The notes under the pieces: model-generated
Databases searched by the model: none
What the model was told of the DNA's origin: nothing
Seen by the model: the letters and a program-made list of their open reading frames with translations, nothing else
Part shown: one piece after another, positions 1 to 10,626 of the stretch
How positions within the stretch are numbered: the first letter of the stretch is position 1
Layout of the letters: each line of letters opens with the position of its first letter
Program-made: the position numbers and the translations under genes
Origin: Antilocapra americana
Taxonomy: Eukaryota > Chordata > Mammalia > Artiodactyla > Antilocapridae
Length of the DNA stretch: 64,000 bases
Assembly (NCBI GenBank): GCA_007570785.1
Contig: ML660211.1
Coordinates: 6,004,491 to 6,068,490 of the forward strand
Direction: 5' to 3'

Positions 1-1000
1 AATGAGATTGACTTCAATGAGGACTCTATTTATCATCTGGCATCAGTATACTACCAGACTGAAAGGGAGGTCATGGTTACTTTTTGCCCTAATTGATGTA
101 CAGTTGTTGTCACTTCAGATTCTGTATACTTTGAAACTATCTTTAATGTGATATTTAGATAAAAATAATCAAATATCGTTTGGGGGAAAGAATGAAGGGA
201 TATTTATTATATATGGAGATTCATAGCTTTCAATTATGAAGACTTGGTTTCCTTTTCAGTAGATGAGATCTAGGTTGGGGAACAGGGTCAGCTCTGAAAA
301 CTGCAAACGAGATGATTTTCTTAACCACCAATGACTTTCTGCTCACCACGCTTGATTGGTTATATGGGTAAATACACAGGTTATATAGGTCATAGCAACA
401 CCTCATTGGTGACTCTAGCCTAGTGGATGACTATGGTCAATATAACCACTTTTACTTTCATTTCAGGATCCTCTTGTTATCAAGCTCAGTATTACAGCAC
501 AGTCTTAATTGTCAACAGATGACCAACAAATTTCACTTCATGTTTAGCTTCTCAACAGTGTTGGGCCACTCTGTCTATCACATCTTTCTAACACTAGTGA
601 AGTGACTGACTTCCTGAGGATCTCAGTCAACTGGTTGGTTTCCTGTTCTTAAAGCACAAACCCATTCTGATAGACTCAGCATTCTGAGTTTAATGTTCTT
701 TCTCAAAACTCTGTCACAGTTATGATGTCTTCTGTCTGTCTGTCTGTCTCCCTGTGCCCTCCTGTCTCTCTCTCTTCTATATCCTATATATATACTGCAC
801 ACTCATACCCAGATACACACACATATAAAAATATATGTGTTGACCTGTTCCAAAGCTTAATAGGGGCTATTCTCATTCCTATAGTTAGGTCTGGCTGCAT
901 GTAATCTTTCAAGGGTGCTAAATCCTGAATCATAGTGGTTAAAGAAATAATACTGGTGAAAGCAACAAACTCACATACAGACACACAAGTATAGCTTGTG
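1..1000. other. unique AT-rich DNA, no gene recognised
   Basis: I see no recognisable gene and no assignable transposon. Open frames of about 60 codons (for example 423-605 and 722-904) have no motif or homology I recognise, and such lengths are expected by chance. A TCTG microsatellite lies at 728-750, with a pyrimidine-rich run after it. Confidence 0.5.
728..750. repeat. (TCTG)n microsatellite
   Basis: A short array of TCTG units is followed by CT-rich sequence to about 780. Confidence 0.8.
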
Positions 1001-1111
1001 AAACGGCAACCTACTCCATTTTTCTTGTCTGGAAAATCCCATAAGCAGAGGAACCTGTTGGGCTACAGTCCATGAGGTTGCAAAGAGTCAAACACGACTG
1101 AACACACAGCA
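1001..1111 (+). mobile_element. Bov-tA SINE, 3' half only
   Basis: The run 'caacctactcca...cttgtctgg..aatccc...gggctacagtccatg..gttgcaaagagtca.acacgactgaacac' matches the 3' part of Bov-tA. The tRNA-Glu-like head with the pol III promoter is missing, so this is a 5'-truncated, immobile copy. Confidence 0.85.
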
Positions 1112-2576
1112 TCTATGCTTCGTATGCTACGGAATCTAACTTTTAATGCTATTAGATTAATAAAGTATCTTAAGAAAAATTAATTCACTACTTTGACATT
1201 AATATAAAAATAAATTTAAAACACTAAATATTCTCTAGTGCTAAAAGAGAATTTTTCCTTTTGTTCCTTTACTTGGAGAATTTCCTTGAGAAATTTTGCA
1301 AGTATAAATTTTTTTATATGTAATTAAAACTTTAATATTTTTTAAAAGCTGAGCAAACACCTTACTAGTGTTTACAACTCAAAAGCCTTCACTTTGAGAT
1401 GCTAACATTAAATAAGTTAGATAGTATCCTCTCAGTGGAAGTCTCTGCTTGTCATAAAGCCCAGCGAAGTTTTTTTTTTTTTTCTCTTTTTGGTTATTTT
1501 TAGATAAAGGCAATTAACTAGCACAGATGGCCATCCTATCATCAGATGAAATTCAGATGAACTATGTATAGCAAATGGTGTTGTCAAGTCATCTTATATG
1601 AGAACATGTTATCATTTACCTTGAGGACGTGCATATAAAGGATTGTATCTGTTTGTGATGTGAGTGATTTTCATTCAGCCTTTGAAATCTCATTAGTAGA
1701 TTGCCTGTGATGCACGCAACTGTCTAACTTAAGGCATATTCAACAATAAAAATGGTTTCTTTCTTTTCTAATTTTGAGGAGAGGGTTTTCTAGTTTGTCA
1801 GAACCTTTTATTTTAAATTTTTCCCTGAATAGAATGGCAGTTGTGTATGTATGTATGTATGTATGAAATTACATTTATAAATATAAAATATGTGTGCATG
1901 TATATATATATATATGATATATATACAAGATTTGTCTAGGAGACAATAACAACTGATGGTTTTGACAATAAAGTTTCAATGTACATGACTTGTCAGTAAG
2001 AAAATTATTTCTGCTTAATATCAGTAGTTTTGTACACACTGCATGTATACTGAGTATAGTAATAATATGAGTCTAAAATATGCAATCTAAATAAAAGTAC
2101 AAAAGTCTGATGTGTGCATATATTAGGAAACTATTATGTATAAGCAAAAGAAATAATAACAGTGATATTCATAATTATATTAATACTCTTCAAAATTTCT
2201 GTTAAGATTTATACAGAAAAAGCACATACATGGATAGACAAAGCACAGATTTTTGAAGGTTATATGTGTGATTGCATACATAGGTCATGTGTGTTTGTAT
2301 CTTGTCTGAACAAGAATATTTTTGAAGATTTTATGTTACCTAACATAAGTTATTACTATTTATGATCATCACTATAACTATCATTATTGTTGTTATTATC
2401 CCTTCTTACTATATGCAAAAATAATAGCAATAAACATAGAGTTAAAAAGTAAAATAATTTGTTTCCAAGTTATACACCAAATATATTTTAGAATGAGAAT
2501 TAGGTTACAGATTTCTTTGACTCTAATGTATACTACTTTTTCCTTTGTCACCTGTTTCTATACTTTCAAATGTAGT
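1112..2576. other. unique AT-rich DNA with microsatellites
   Basis: No gene or assignable transposon was seen. The stretch holds GTAT and TA microsatellites at 1844-1926 and long A/T-rich runs. The frame at 2162-2365 is low-complexity and not credible as a gene. Confidence 0.5.
1844..1926. repeat. (GTAT)n and (TA)n microsatellites
   Basis: About five GTAT units at 1844-1864 are followed after 35 bp by a TA array at 1899-1926. Both are likely polymorphic. Confidence 0.8.
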
Positions 2577-2660
2577 TTGATAAGCAGAATAATCCTCTCT
2601 AAATCTTAACTCTTAGAACCTGTAAATATGTCACCTTATATGTTAAAAGATACTTTTAGA
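2577..2660 (+). mobile_element. MLT1-type LTR, left part (split by L1)
   Basis: Sequence of the form 'ttgataagcagaataat...ttagaacctgtaaatatgtcacctta' matches the 5' end of the mammalian ERVL-MaLR LTR family (MLT1 class). It stops at 2660, where an L1 begins, and the same LTR resumes at 4829. The two halves therefore make one old LTR interrupted by a younger element. The subfamily cannot be fixed by eye. Confidence 0.75.
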
Positions 2661-3333
2661 TTAATTGTTTGTCCGTTGCTTCATTGGCTATTATTTTCTC
2701 CCATTCTGAGGGCTGTCTTTTCACCTTGCTTATAGTTTCCTTTGTTGTGCAGAAGCTTTTTATTTTAATTAGGTCCCATTTGTTTATTCGTGCTTTTATT
2801 TCCGATAATCTGGGAGGTGGGTCATAGAGGACCCTGCTTTGGTTTATGTCTGAGAGTGTTTTGCCTATGTTATCCTCTAGGAGTTTTATAGTTTCTGGTC
2901 TTTTACTTAGATCTTTGATCCATTTTGAGTTTATTTTTGTGTATGGTGTTAGAAAGTGTTCTAGTTTCATTCTTTTACAAGTGGCTGTCCAGTTTTCCCA
3001 GCACCACTTGTTAAAGAGATTGTCTTTTCTCCATTGTATATTCATGCCTCCTTTGTCAAAGATAAGGTGTCCATAGATGCATGGATTTATCTCTGGGCTT
3101 TCTATTTTGTTCCATTGATCTATATTTCTGTCTTTGTGCCAGTACCATACTGTCTTGATGACTGTGGCTTTGTAGTATAGCCTAAAGTCAGGCAGGTTGA
3201 TTCCTCCAGTTCCATTCTTCTTTCTCAAGATTGCTTTGGCTATACGAGGTTTTTTGTGTTTCCATACAAATTGTGAAATTATTTGTTCTAATTCTCTTAA
3301 AAAAGACCTCTGGTAGCTTGATAGGAATTGCAT
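2661..3333 (-). pseudogene. L1 ORF2 fragment, region between RT and C-terminus
   Basis: A minus-strand open frame of about 225 codons encodes the part of L1 ORF2p downstream of the RT palm and thumb. It contains an '[12 protein letters not shown]' block and ends with '..[15 protein letters not shown]', which is where the inversion cuts the protein. It lies in a different frame from the upstream FADD-containing piece (3188-3823), so a frameshift near 3200-3330 separates them. In an intact element both would form one ~1,250-residue endonuclease/reverse transcriptase. Here it is a dead remnant inside the inverted part of the L1. Confidence 0.85.
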
Positions 3334-3823
3334 TGAATCTATAGATTGCTTTGGGTAGTATGCTCATTTTCACTATATTGATTCTTCCAATCCACGAACA
3401 CAGTATATTTCCCCATCTGTTTGTGTCCTCTTTGATTTCTTTCATCAGTGTTTTATAGTTTTCTATATACAAGTCTTTTGATTCTTTAGGTAGAAATACT
3501 CCTAAGTATTTTATTCTTTTTGTTTCGATGGTGAATGGAATTGTTTCCTTAATTTCTCTTTCTGTTTTCTCATTGTTAGGGTATAGGAATGCCAGGGATT
3601 TCTGTGTGTTGATTTTGTATCCTGAAAATTTACTATATTCACTGATTAGCTCTAGTAATTTTCTGGTAGATTCTTTAGGATTTTCTATGTAGAGGATCAT
3701 GTCATCTGCAAACAGAGAGAGTTTTACTTCTTCTTTTCCAATCTGGATCCCTTTTATTTCTTTATCTGTTCTGATTGCTGTGGCCACGACTTTCAAAAAT
3801 ATGTTGAAGCAACAGAAAAACAA
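3188..3823 (-). pseudogene. L1 ORF2 fragment with RT active-site FADD box
   Basis: This minus-strand frame of ~211 codons contains the reverse-transcriptase motif C core '[13 protein letters not shown]' (about residues 36-48), where the Asp pair would bind catalytic metal. After it come the usual L1 RT blocks '[10 protein letters not shown]' and '[16 protein letters not shown]'. The N-terminal endonuclease and the first RT motifs are absent, because the L1 was truncated and inverted on insertion. The first few residues and the last ~30 are out-of-frame or junction sequence. It cannot make an active enzyme. Confidence 0.9.
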
Positions 3824-3938
3824 TTAATCTCAAAAATATACAAGCAACTCCTGCAGCTCCATTCTAGAAAAATAAAAGACCCAATCAAAAAGTGGGCCAA
3901 AGAACTTTAACAGACATTTCTCCAAAGAAGACATAAAA

Positions 3939-4501
3939 ATGGCTAGCAAACACATGAAAAGATGCTCAACATCACTCATTATCAGAGAAATTCAAATCAA
4001 AACCACAATGATGTATCACTTTACACCAGTCAGAATGGCTGCAATCCAAAAATCTACAAGCAATAAATGCTGGAGAGGATGTGGAGAAAAGGGAACCCTC
4101 TTACACTGTTGGTGGGAATGCAAACTAGTACAGCCACTATGGAAAACAGTGTGGAGATTCCTTAAAAAACAGCAAATAGACCTCCCATATGACCCAGCAA
4201 TCCCACTGCTGGGCATATACACCGAGGAAACCAGAATTGAAAGAGCCACGTGTACCCCAATGTTCATCGCTGCATTGTTTACAATATTAGGACATGGAAG
4301 CAACCTAGATGCCCATCAACTGACGAATGGGTAAGACATCTGTGGTACATATACACAATGGAATATTACTCAGCATTAAAAAAAAATTCATTTGAATCAG
4401 TTCTACTCAGGTGGACGGAACTGGAGCCTATTATCCAGAGCGAAGTAAGCCAGAAGGTAAAACAACAATACAGTATACTAACACATATATATGGAATTTA
4501 G
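3939..4501 (+). pseudogene. L1 ORF2 C-terminal domain with intact CCHC-like motif
   Basis: Two overlapping plus-strand frames (3939-4334 and 4250-4501) encode the ORF2p C-terminal domain. The first holds '[18 protein letters not shown]', which fits the C-x3-C-x7-H-x4-C zinc-knuckle-like motif, with all four ligands present. A frameshift near 4290 then moves the reading frame before '[21 protein letters not shown]'. The element carries this block in the non-inverted part. Pseudogene; no transcription evidence. Confidence 0.85.
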
Positions 4502-4828
4502 AAAGATGGTAATGAGAACCCTGCATGTGAGACAGCAAAAGGAACACAGATGTATAGAACAGACACGTGGATTTTGTGGAAGAGGGCAAGGGTGGGACGA
4601 TATGGGAGAAAGACATTGAAACATGTTAATTACCATATGTGAAATCAATCGCCAGCCCAGGGTTGATGCTCGGGGCTGGTGCACCGGGATGTCCCAGGGG
4701 GAGGGAGTCGGGAGGGGGGGAGGGGGGGGGGTTCTGGAGGGGAAGCTTGTGTTTACCCATGGCTGTTTCATGTTACTGTATGGCAAAACCGACACAATAA
4801 AGTAAAGAAAAATAAATAAATAAATAAA

Positions 4829-5278
4829 ACTTGCAGAAAAAAATACTTTTAAAGTAAGGATTTTGAGATGGCAGCCTCATCCTGAATTATCTAGGTGGGT
4901 CCAATGGAACCACGTGAGTTCTCAAAAGGGAAAGATGGACAGGAGAATCAGAGTCAGGGAAGGTGGTGTGATGGAAGCACAGGTCAGATTCAGAGGGAGA
5001 GATTTGAAGATGCTATGAGGTTGGCTTTGACCATGGAGGAGCCACGAGCCAACAAATAGTGGTATCTGACTGAGCAGCTAAGAGCAGGACAGCAAGAAGC
5101 TGGAAAAGGCAAGAAATTGGATTCTTTCTGCAAAAGGAAGGCAGTCATGCAGACATTTTGATTTTAACCCGGTGAATGTCATTTAGACTTCTGACCTCCA
5201 GGACTGCATGAGAAATTTGTATCGTTTAAGCTCCTGCATTTGGGATAATTTGTTCCAGAAGCAAAAGAAACCTACCAG
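4829..5278 (+). mobile_element. MLT1-type LTR, right part
   Basis: This continues the LTR that begins at 2577. Landmarks are 'acttgcaga', 'ggattttgagatgg', 'aagctggaaaaggcaaga', 'ttctgacctccaggactg' and a 3' end like '...taatttgttccagaagcaaaagaaacctacca'. These follow the MLT1 order. No internal retroviral sequence is attached, so it was a solo LTR. Confidence 0.75.
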
Positions 5279-6560
5279 GTAGGTGGCTGAATATCCTCCA
5301 TGTACATTTTTTATGTACTCTTCTTTCTTCAACAGCCCCCTTGCCTTGGCAGGCTCTGCCCAATAATCATCTCACTTCTTTAGCTTCTGTTTAGGTTAAC
5401 CCATTGGAGAGTGCCAACAAGAGATTCTGAGTAGAATAGAAAGGGGATTATTCCTTAGGGTAGTTATTCTGTCAGCTCTCCTTTGTCAGTTCACCACACA
5501 TGGGCTTTATTCTTCCACTGAAGGCCCAGGCTTAGCTTACATGATCTGCTTTTCATAGCTCTTAGAGTTTTGCTTGCCACCTAACCCCTCTCCTTTCCTC
5601 TTCAGGGGTAAAAGACTTCCCTGACGTGACGGGACCATGTCCTCCATTACCCCTTAGGTGGTTTCACTACCTTTTGCTTGAATCCTTATAGAAGTCCTTC
5701 TAGTGAACAGAGTGACCCATGCATCTGCACAAAGGTAGTACCTTCTGAATGTATCCTAAGTTCAACCACTGCCCTCCGCTGTTATTACAGACCTTCAGCA
5801 GTCATAACTTGGGATTAACTTGCCTAAAGTTCCATGTACTTCTTTTCCCTGCCTGGAACTTGTATCCCAGATATAGATTATTCTATCCTACTATTATTAC
5901 TATTATTACTTCTACTAATATAAGTAAATATTTTCTATATATGCCTTTATTTCATTCCAGTCTGGATCTTCCTCACAGTGCTGAAATGGGACAAATGGAT
6001 TTTAAGATCAGTTCTTCTACCATACAAAGTAAAACTGCCACTGCTTTAAAGCAGAGGTTTATTTTCCACTTTGCTTCTTGCCAAATGAAGTTCTTGGACC
6101 AGTTTATTAGCTTTTTTTCCTCTACTCTGCCAAGTAATGAGACTCAAATAACTATGTAAATTCATTAATCTCATAAAGCAATTAGTGTAAAATCCAATGA
6201 CTGTTAAATTATTTCAAAACGAATTAGTTACAACATAACGTTTAATTTTCATGATAACCCTCATTTATTTACACAATATGATAATTTCGATTAAATAAAT
6301 GCAAAGATGTAATGTATTACACAGAGTAGCTGAAAGCTTGTTCATCCCTTGTAAAAGTGACTTCTATGACCTATGGTGAAGTGAATTAATGTATAAGAGA
6401 CATTTAGTACACCGTCTGCCAAAGAGCAGGCAATCATAAATTGCACGTTCCTTCATCTTTCATGCACTGTAGATAGTCACCATGGCTTGTTAAAAATGAA
6501 GTGAAATTCCACTCTAATGTATTCTAAAGAGGTTTCATTTCATTTAACTCCTGTGTAAAA
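5279..6560. other. unassigned DNA, possible old repeat at 5480-5720
   Basis: There is no recognisable gene. The longest non-transposon open frame of the window lies here (5749-6159, +, 136 codons), but its hydrophobic, Ser/Thr/Ile-rich translation has no motif I recognise. A pyrimidine-rich stretch at about 5480-5720 may be a degraded repeat I cannot name. A MIR-like 3' end may lie near 6390-6450 (weak). Confidence 0.4.
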
Positions 6561-6745
6561 GGAAGAAACAAGAAAACCTCCAGGAACCCCTCTAATATTT
6601 CTCTATCTCGCTGAGCTTGTTTTAACTGATGATATTTATACCACTCTAGGACTGAAAACTATGTTCATGGCCTAGTCAATTATATACTGTCAATAGAAAC
6701 TCCCTAGGCTCTAGAACCATGAGAAATAAATGTGTGATACTTAAA
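6561..6745 (+). mobile_element. possible MaLR-type LTR 3' end fragment
   Basis: The core at 6666-6742 ends in a 'ctctagaaccatgagaaataaatgtgtg' type string, resembling the polyadenylation region of MLT/MST LTRs. It is very similar by eye to 9046-9121, including a shared run 'tcaatagaaactccctaggc'. The left limit is uncertain. Confidence 0.45.
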
Positions 6746-6879
6746 GAGATACGGAGTATATTTGGATGAGACGTGGGAACAATCCAGTGTGAGATTCAAT
6801 TTCTTTCACCATTTGAAACAATCTGGCATGTCCTTGATTAATCAAAATATTTGTTAAAATACTTCTGCTCTGATATAGA

Positions 6880-7012
6880 TTATGATATACTATAATATAT
6901 ATAGTATTAATATATATATGTTACTATTATAGCAGCTTAGATATACTATATCTAGAGTATATATATATAGTATATGATATATATATATATATACTATTAT
7001 AGCAGCTTAGAT
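6880..7012. repeat. AT-rich palindromic tract with 70-bp-spaced direct repeat
   Basis: A TA-rich tract with several short palindromes contains the 21-bp string starting 'tactattatagcagcttaga' twice, at 6922-6942 and 6992-7012. It looks like a 70-bp tandem duplication whose inner part has been reshaped by TA expansion. Confidence 0.75.
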
Positions 7013-7346
7013 TATAGAAAGACTATGATTACAATGCATGATTAATATGAAGAGCCACATACATTCATTGAGAAGAATCAGGAATAAAATTTAGCCCTTA
7101 TGTAACCAATAATATAGCATTTTAGGTCTTAATTTCCTCCTTTACGATATGAATTATAGTGAGTGAGAAGAAAGTGACCATGATCACATACTTACTCACA
7201 ACTGTCATTCACAGCTGACATGACTATAAAAACATAGTAAAGTAATACATACATAAGACCTCTGTAAACTAGAAAGAAATTAATAAATTATAATACTGGT
7301 TTACTGTTTTTGCTTATAAATACTGGTTTGCTATTTTTAAGAAATG

Positions 7347-7636
7347 AAATAATGAGAACCCAACATGGGAGACAACAAAAGGAACGCAGATGTATAGAAT
7401 AGACTTGTGGACTTTGTGGATGAGGGTAAGGGTGGGATGATATGGGAGAAGGGCATTGAAGCATGTTAATTGTCATGTGTCTAATCAATCGCCAGCCCAG
7501 GATTGATGCTCGGGACCGGTGCAGCGAGATTTCCCGGGGGGGAGGGAGGAGGGAGGGGGGGACCCGGAGGGGAAGCATATGTAAACCCATGGTGATATCA
7601 TGACAATGTATGGCAAAAACAATAAAAAAAAAAAAA
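7347..7636 (+). mobile_element. Ruminant L1, 3' end only
   Basis: This is the 3' UTR of ruminant L1: 'aatgagaacccaacatgggagac', a G-rich tract near 7539-7562, 'atgacaatgtatggcaaaaa' and a poly(A) tail. An 8-bp repeat, aagaaatg, flanks it at 7339-7346 and 7637-7644. The site reads TTAAGAAATG, close to the L1 endonuclease target TT/AAAA. It is severely 5'-truncated with no coding capacity. Confidence 0.85.
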
Positions 7637-7850
7637 AAGAAATGTCTTAGTTCACTGAAAAAACTAATCTGGAAATATTATTAAATGAGGTGTTGAGTTT
7701 TGATTAGGGCTCTTTGTTTTTTTTTTTTTTTTTTTTTAAGCATGGAATTTGACTGGAGAAAGTGGATTGTAGATTACAAAAGAGTAAAAAAAAAATGCAG
7801 CTTCATAATATTTTCCTGTTTTCCATTAATGAATGCTTTATTTAAAAGTT

Positions 7851-8075
7851 GATATGGGAGAATAGCATTGAAACATGTAAATTATCATATGTGAAATGAA
7901 TCACCAACCCAGGTTTGATGCATGATACAGGGTGCTCAGGGCTGGTGCACCGGGATGACCCAGAGGGATAGAATTGGGAGGGAGGTGGAAGGGGGATTCT
8001 GGAAGGGGAACACATGTATACTCTTGGCAGATTCATGTCACTGTATGGCAAAAACAACACAATAATATAAGGAGA
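7851..8075 (+). mobile_element. older ruminant L1 3' UTR fragment
   Basis: The order 'gatatgggagaatagcattg', 'gtttgatgcatgatacaggg', 'gctggtgcaccgggatgaccc', 'ctgtatggcaaaaacaac' matches a slightly different L1 3' UTR from 7347-7636. It carries the 'gatacagggtgctcagggctgg' variant also seen at 42705-42993. The tail region up to about 8132 is A-rich and degraded. Confidence 0.8.
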
Positions 8076-8132
8076 AAAAGCCTTTCCTGAATTTGTTACA
8101 AGAAAAATAAATTAATAAATGGGAAAAAAAAA

Positions 8133-8737
8133 AAGCTATATGTAGTTCTGTTTCCAGCGATGATGAAGTAGTATGTCATAGCCTTCTGCTGCAAGCAGCT
8201 ATAAAAACCAGAGATCACAGTGGCCACGTTCTAACACTGCCCAACTTTCAGTACAAGAATACGATTCTTGAGAGAAGGGAAATGGGTGAGGGAGGTTCTA
8301 GATTTCTACTTGGGTCAATTTCCAAACCACAGAGCAGACAAATACAGCCTGATTAGAGAACAGTAATATTGCTTAGTCAAAAAACAGAGACAGGAGAAGA
8401 GCTGATGAAGCAGTCAGAATTTGCAGGACAGAGTCCTGTAGGAAGGAAACTTTGCAAAGAAAGAGCTCAGAAAATCTGCATCAACATCTTCTCCAGTCAT
8501 GGCTGAATATTAAGCCACAAGAGCACAGGCCTATCAATCCTGCCTGAAAACAGCCACCACCAGCCTTTGAGATGAGTGGAGATTTAGGAGAATGAATATA
8601 GTTAGGAGAAGTTAGAATTCTGATCAGAAAGGGTGGAGTGACCTCAAGGAAAACATATAAATGAGACCTAAGAGAGACCATACTTTAGGAGGAAGATAAG
8701 CTAGCCCTTATGGGAAATTATGTCTTCCAGGAGAGTT
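8133..8737. other. unassigned, purine-rich DNA
   Basis: No gene recognised. The purine-rich composition (long 'agagac', 'gaaagagctc' runs) could be the remains of an old retroelement internal region, but I could not match it. Confidence 0.35.
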
Positions 8738-8905
8738 TTGGAAAACTCTGGACACATTTTGAGATTGCCATGACCTGGAGGATGCTATTGGCATATGGTG
8801 TGTAGAGACCTGGGATGCTATTATACATTCTACAATGAACACAAGAGCCCCTAAGATGAAAAGTCTTTCAGACCAAGATATCATTGTTGGTGGAAAATTT
8901 GTTCT
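8738..8905 (+). mobile_element. MER20-like hAT-Charlie fragment
   Basis: The order 'ctctggacacattttgagattg', 'ggatgctattggcatatggtg', 'agagacctgggatgctatt' and 'cattctacaatgaacacaagagcccc' follows the MER20 non-autonomous DNA transposon consensus. Both terminal repeats are eroded. It is ancient and immobile. Confidence 0.65.
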
Positions 8906-9045
8906 CAAGACTGGAAATGCTGTAGTAATAGAAGGGTTACTCTAGACACATCCAACAAAGGGAGAAAATTCAGATTCTTAGCTATGCATCATCCCTAATT
9001 TCCTTTTCACAACAAAACTGCTAGGTGTGTGAGGAAACAGGAAAC

Positions 9046-9173
9046 CATGGCCCAAGCAATTATAAAGTGTCAATAGAAACTCCCTAGGCTCTAGACCCAT
9101 GATAATAAATATGTGATGTTTCAGTAACCTGTTCTAGGGTATTTTGGTCTAGCAGCCCAATGTGACTAAGACA
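9046..9173 (+). mobile_element. MaLR-type LTR 3' end
   Basis: The layout 'ctctagacccatgataataaat...gttctagggtattttggtctagcagccc...gactaagaca' fits the 3' end of an MLT/MST-type LTR (AATAAA signal, then the terminal 'gcagcc..actaagaca'). The 5' limit is unclear because MER20-like DNA lies just upstream. It shares a 77-bp block with 6666-6742. Confidence 0.6.
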
Positions 9174-9501
9174 GGAAATACAATTTATTTTCACATAAAT
9201 AAGAGTACACACACCCACTCTCTATATACATATGTTTGTATGAGAGCCCAATAACACTGAAAGCCTAATGACGCTAAGGAACTCTTCTAAGTTTTATTCA
9301 TGTGATTTTTCTCTGAAGCAGCAAATGGCAAAAATAATCTTCAAGATGAGAAGACGAACCAATCAGATAAGAGTGTTAGGCAGGACTCATCAAATCCGGC
9401 TTGCAAATATCTGTTTAACCCTAGTACCACTCAGCTGCACATTATATGAAGGGAAATAGAACAGGATGTCCCACTGAAGCGTGGACGTTCTGTGTTACCC
9501 C

Positions 9502-9502
<1 letters not shown>

Positions 9503-9535
<33 letters not shown>
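9503..9535. repeat. (GT)n microsatellite
   Basis: About 16 GT units abut the 3' edge of a minus-strand Bov-tA, a common location for microsatellites seeded by SINE tails. Confidence 0.9.
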
Positions 9536-9539
<4 letters not shown>

Positions 9540-9663
9540 TTAGTCGCTTCAGTCATGTCCGTTTCTTTGCAACCCCATAGACTGTAGCCCTCCAGGCTCC
9601 TTTCAGTCCATGGGATTTTCTAGGCAAGAATACTGGAGTGGAGTGTCATTACCTTCTCCATAC
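9536..9663 (-). mobile_element. Bov-tA SINE, 5'-truncated
   Basis: Minus-strand copy: 'tcgcttcagtcatgtcc', 'gcaaccccatagactgtagcc', 'caagaatactggagtggagtg', 'accttctcca'. The tRNA-like head is missing. The GT array lies at its 3' (left) side. Confidence 0.9.
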
Positions 9664-10618
9664 CCCTTCCTACTCATTCTAGAAACTATCTCATGATAGA
9701 GACTGTTATCGAATGTTTCAAACTAAATTTCTAAGGACTCACCCGTTGGGTTTCGGAGGTGGGCACCACCTCGTGGTGGTGCAGACATGATAAAGCTTTG
9801 GACTTCCCACTTCTGTTTCATACAGTCTGGTGTGGGTACACCTCTTTCTCTCTCCCTCCCACTCTCCCCATAAAAATTCTAAGGGGTGGAGTAGGAGTTC
9901 TTAACATTGCACCTTTTTATCTCTTTCCTTTTATGAATGCAAATTTCCTACTGATTCCTCTAAAACTGAACCAAATATTTTAGAAGAAGGGTGTTCCTTT
10001 GCTTTTTTTTTAATTACTTAATTCCTACATAAAGAGAAGTACTTATTCCCCACAAAAGCTTTTCTTACTGTTTCCTACTTATGAGCCAATTTAGGTAAAT
10101 TAACTCACTAATCTATTGATGGAGTTTCTCCAAGACCAAACCTTCAAAAAACCCCCAAAACAAAAACCAAAACTCAAGTCTATAATTTTACAATAATCAT
10201 CAATAAAATTTGTTAAATTATGATAGAAAAAATACACTTCAGATTTTATTATTGCCTCTTATATATAGAATTAATAATGCAATTGAATTTTAAACTGGCG
10301 TGATTTTGTAATGTAATAATCATCATGAAAAATATCATAGACACTCATATATACACACATAAGTATGAATGCATGCATTTATTTTTATAAAACTATTCTA
10401 AAGGAGGTAATTTGTTTTCAGAGGAAATGTGAGAAATTTTGACTTAATCTGGGTGACTTACTCCAGTCACTGCAACTCAGCAATGACTGAGCATGGCTAC
10501 AGGGTGGCATTATTATTTTCTGTCAAATTCCTGCACTGCTTGAGGATAAAATAATATATTATTTTAGTCAAACTCCTTTATGCTAAGTACTTCTATGTTA
10601 AGTATATAAAATCCTTCT
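9664..10618. other. unique DNA with a small perfect hairpin
   Basis: No gene recognised. A perfect GC-rich inverted repeat, GCACCACC-TCGT-GGTGGTGC, lies at 9763-9782 in otherwise AT-rich surroundings. A tandem-like pair of 'cttctatgttaag' copies occurs at about 10590-10602 and 10614-10626, just before the BovB insertion. Confidence 0.45.
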
Positions 10619-10626
10619 ATGTTAAG

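Larger units (their letters stand above)
2661..4828 (+). mobile_element. Ruminant L1 with 5' inversion (twin-primed)
   Basis: The element has two parts. From 2661 to about 3803 it reads as L1 ORF2 on the minus strand, from the reverse-transcriptase FADD region to near the C-terminal domain. From about 3804 to 4828 it reads on the plus strand through the ORF2 C-terminus, the G-rich 3' UTR and an (AAAT)n tail. In L1 coordinates the two parts meet: the minus part ends and the plus part begins within the same ~20 bp (around 'gaagcaac.gacaaacaatta'). This is the known signature of twin priming, not of two separate insertions. It sits inside an MLT1-type LTR. I found no exact target-site duplication. 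Frames are broken, so the copy is dead. Confidence 0.9.

Noticed and set aside
423..605. 60-codon frame on +
   Set aside because: No motif or context; chance.
2846..3076. 76-codon plus frame in L1
   Set aside because: Antisense of L1 ORF2 in the inverted segment.
5749..6159. 136-codon open frame on +
   Set aside because: No recognisable motif, no splice or promoter context, and low-complexity hydrophobic translation. It is within chance expectation for a 64-kb window.
9503..9535. (GT)n array as a regulatory or CRISPR-like repeat
   Set aside because: A dinucleotide microsatellite at a SINE end. No spaced repeats occur anywhere in the window.
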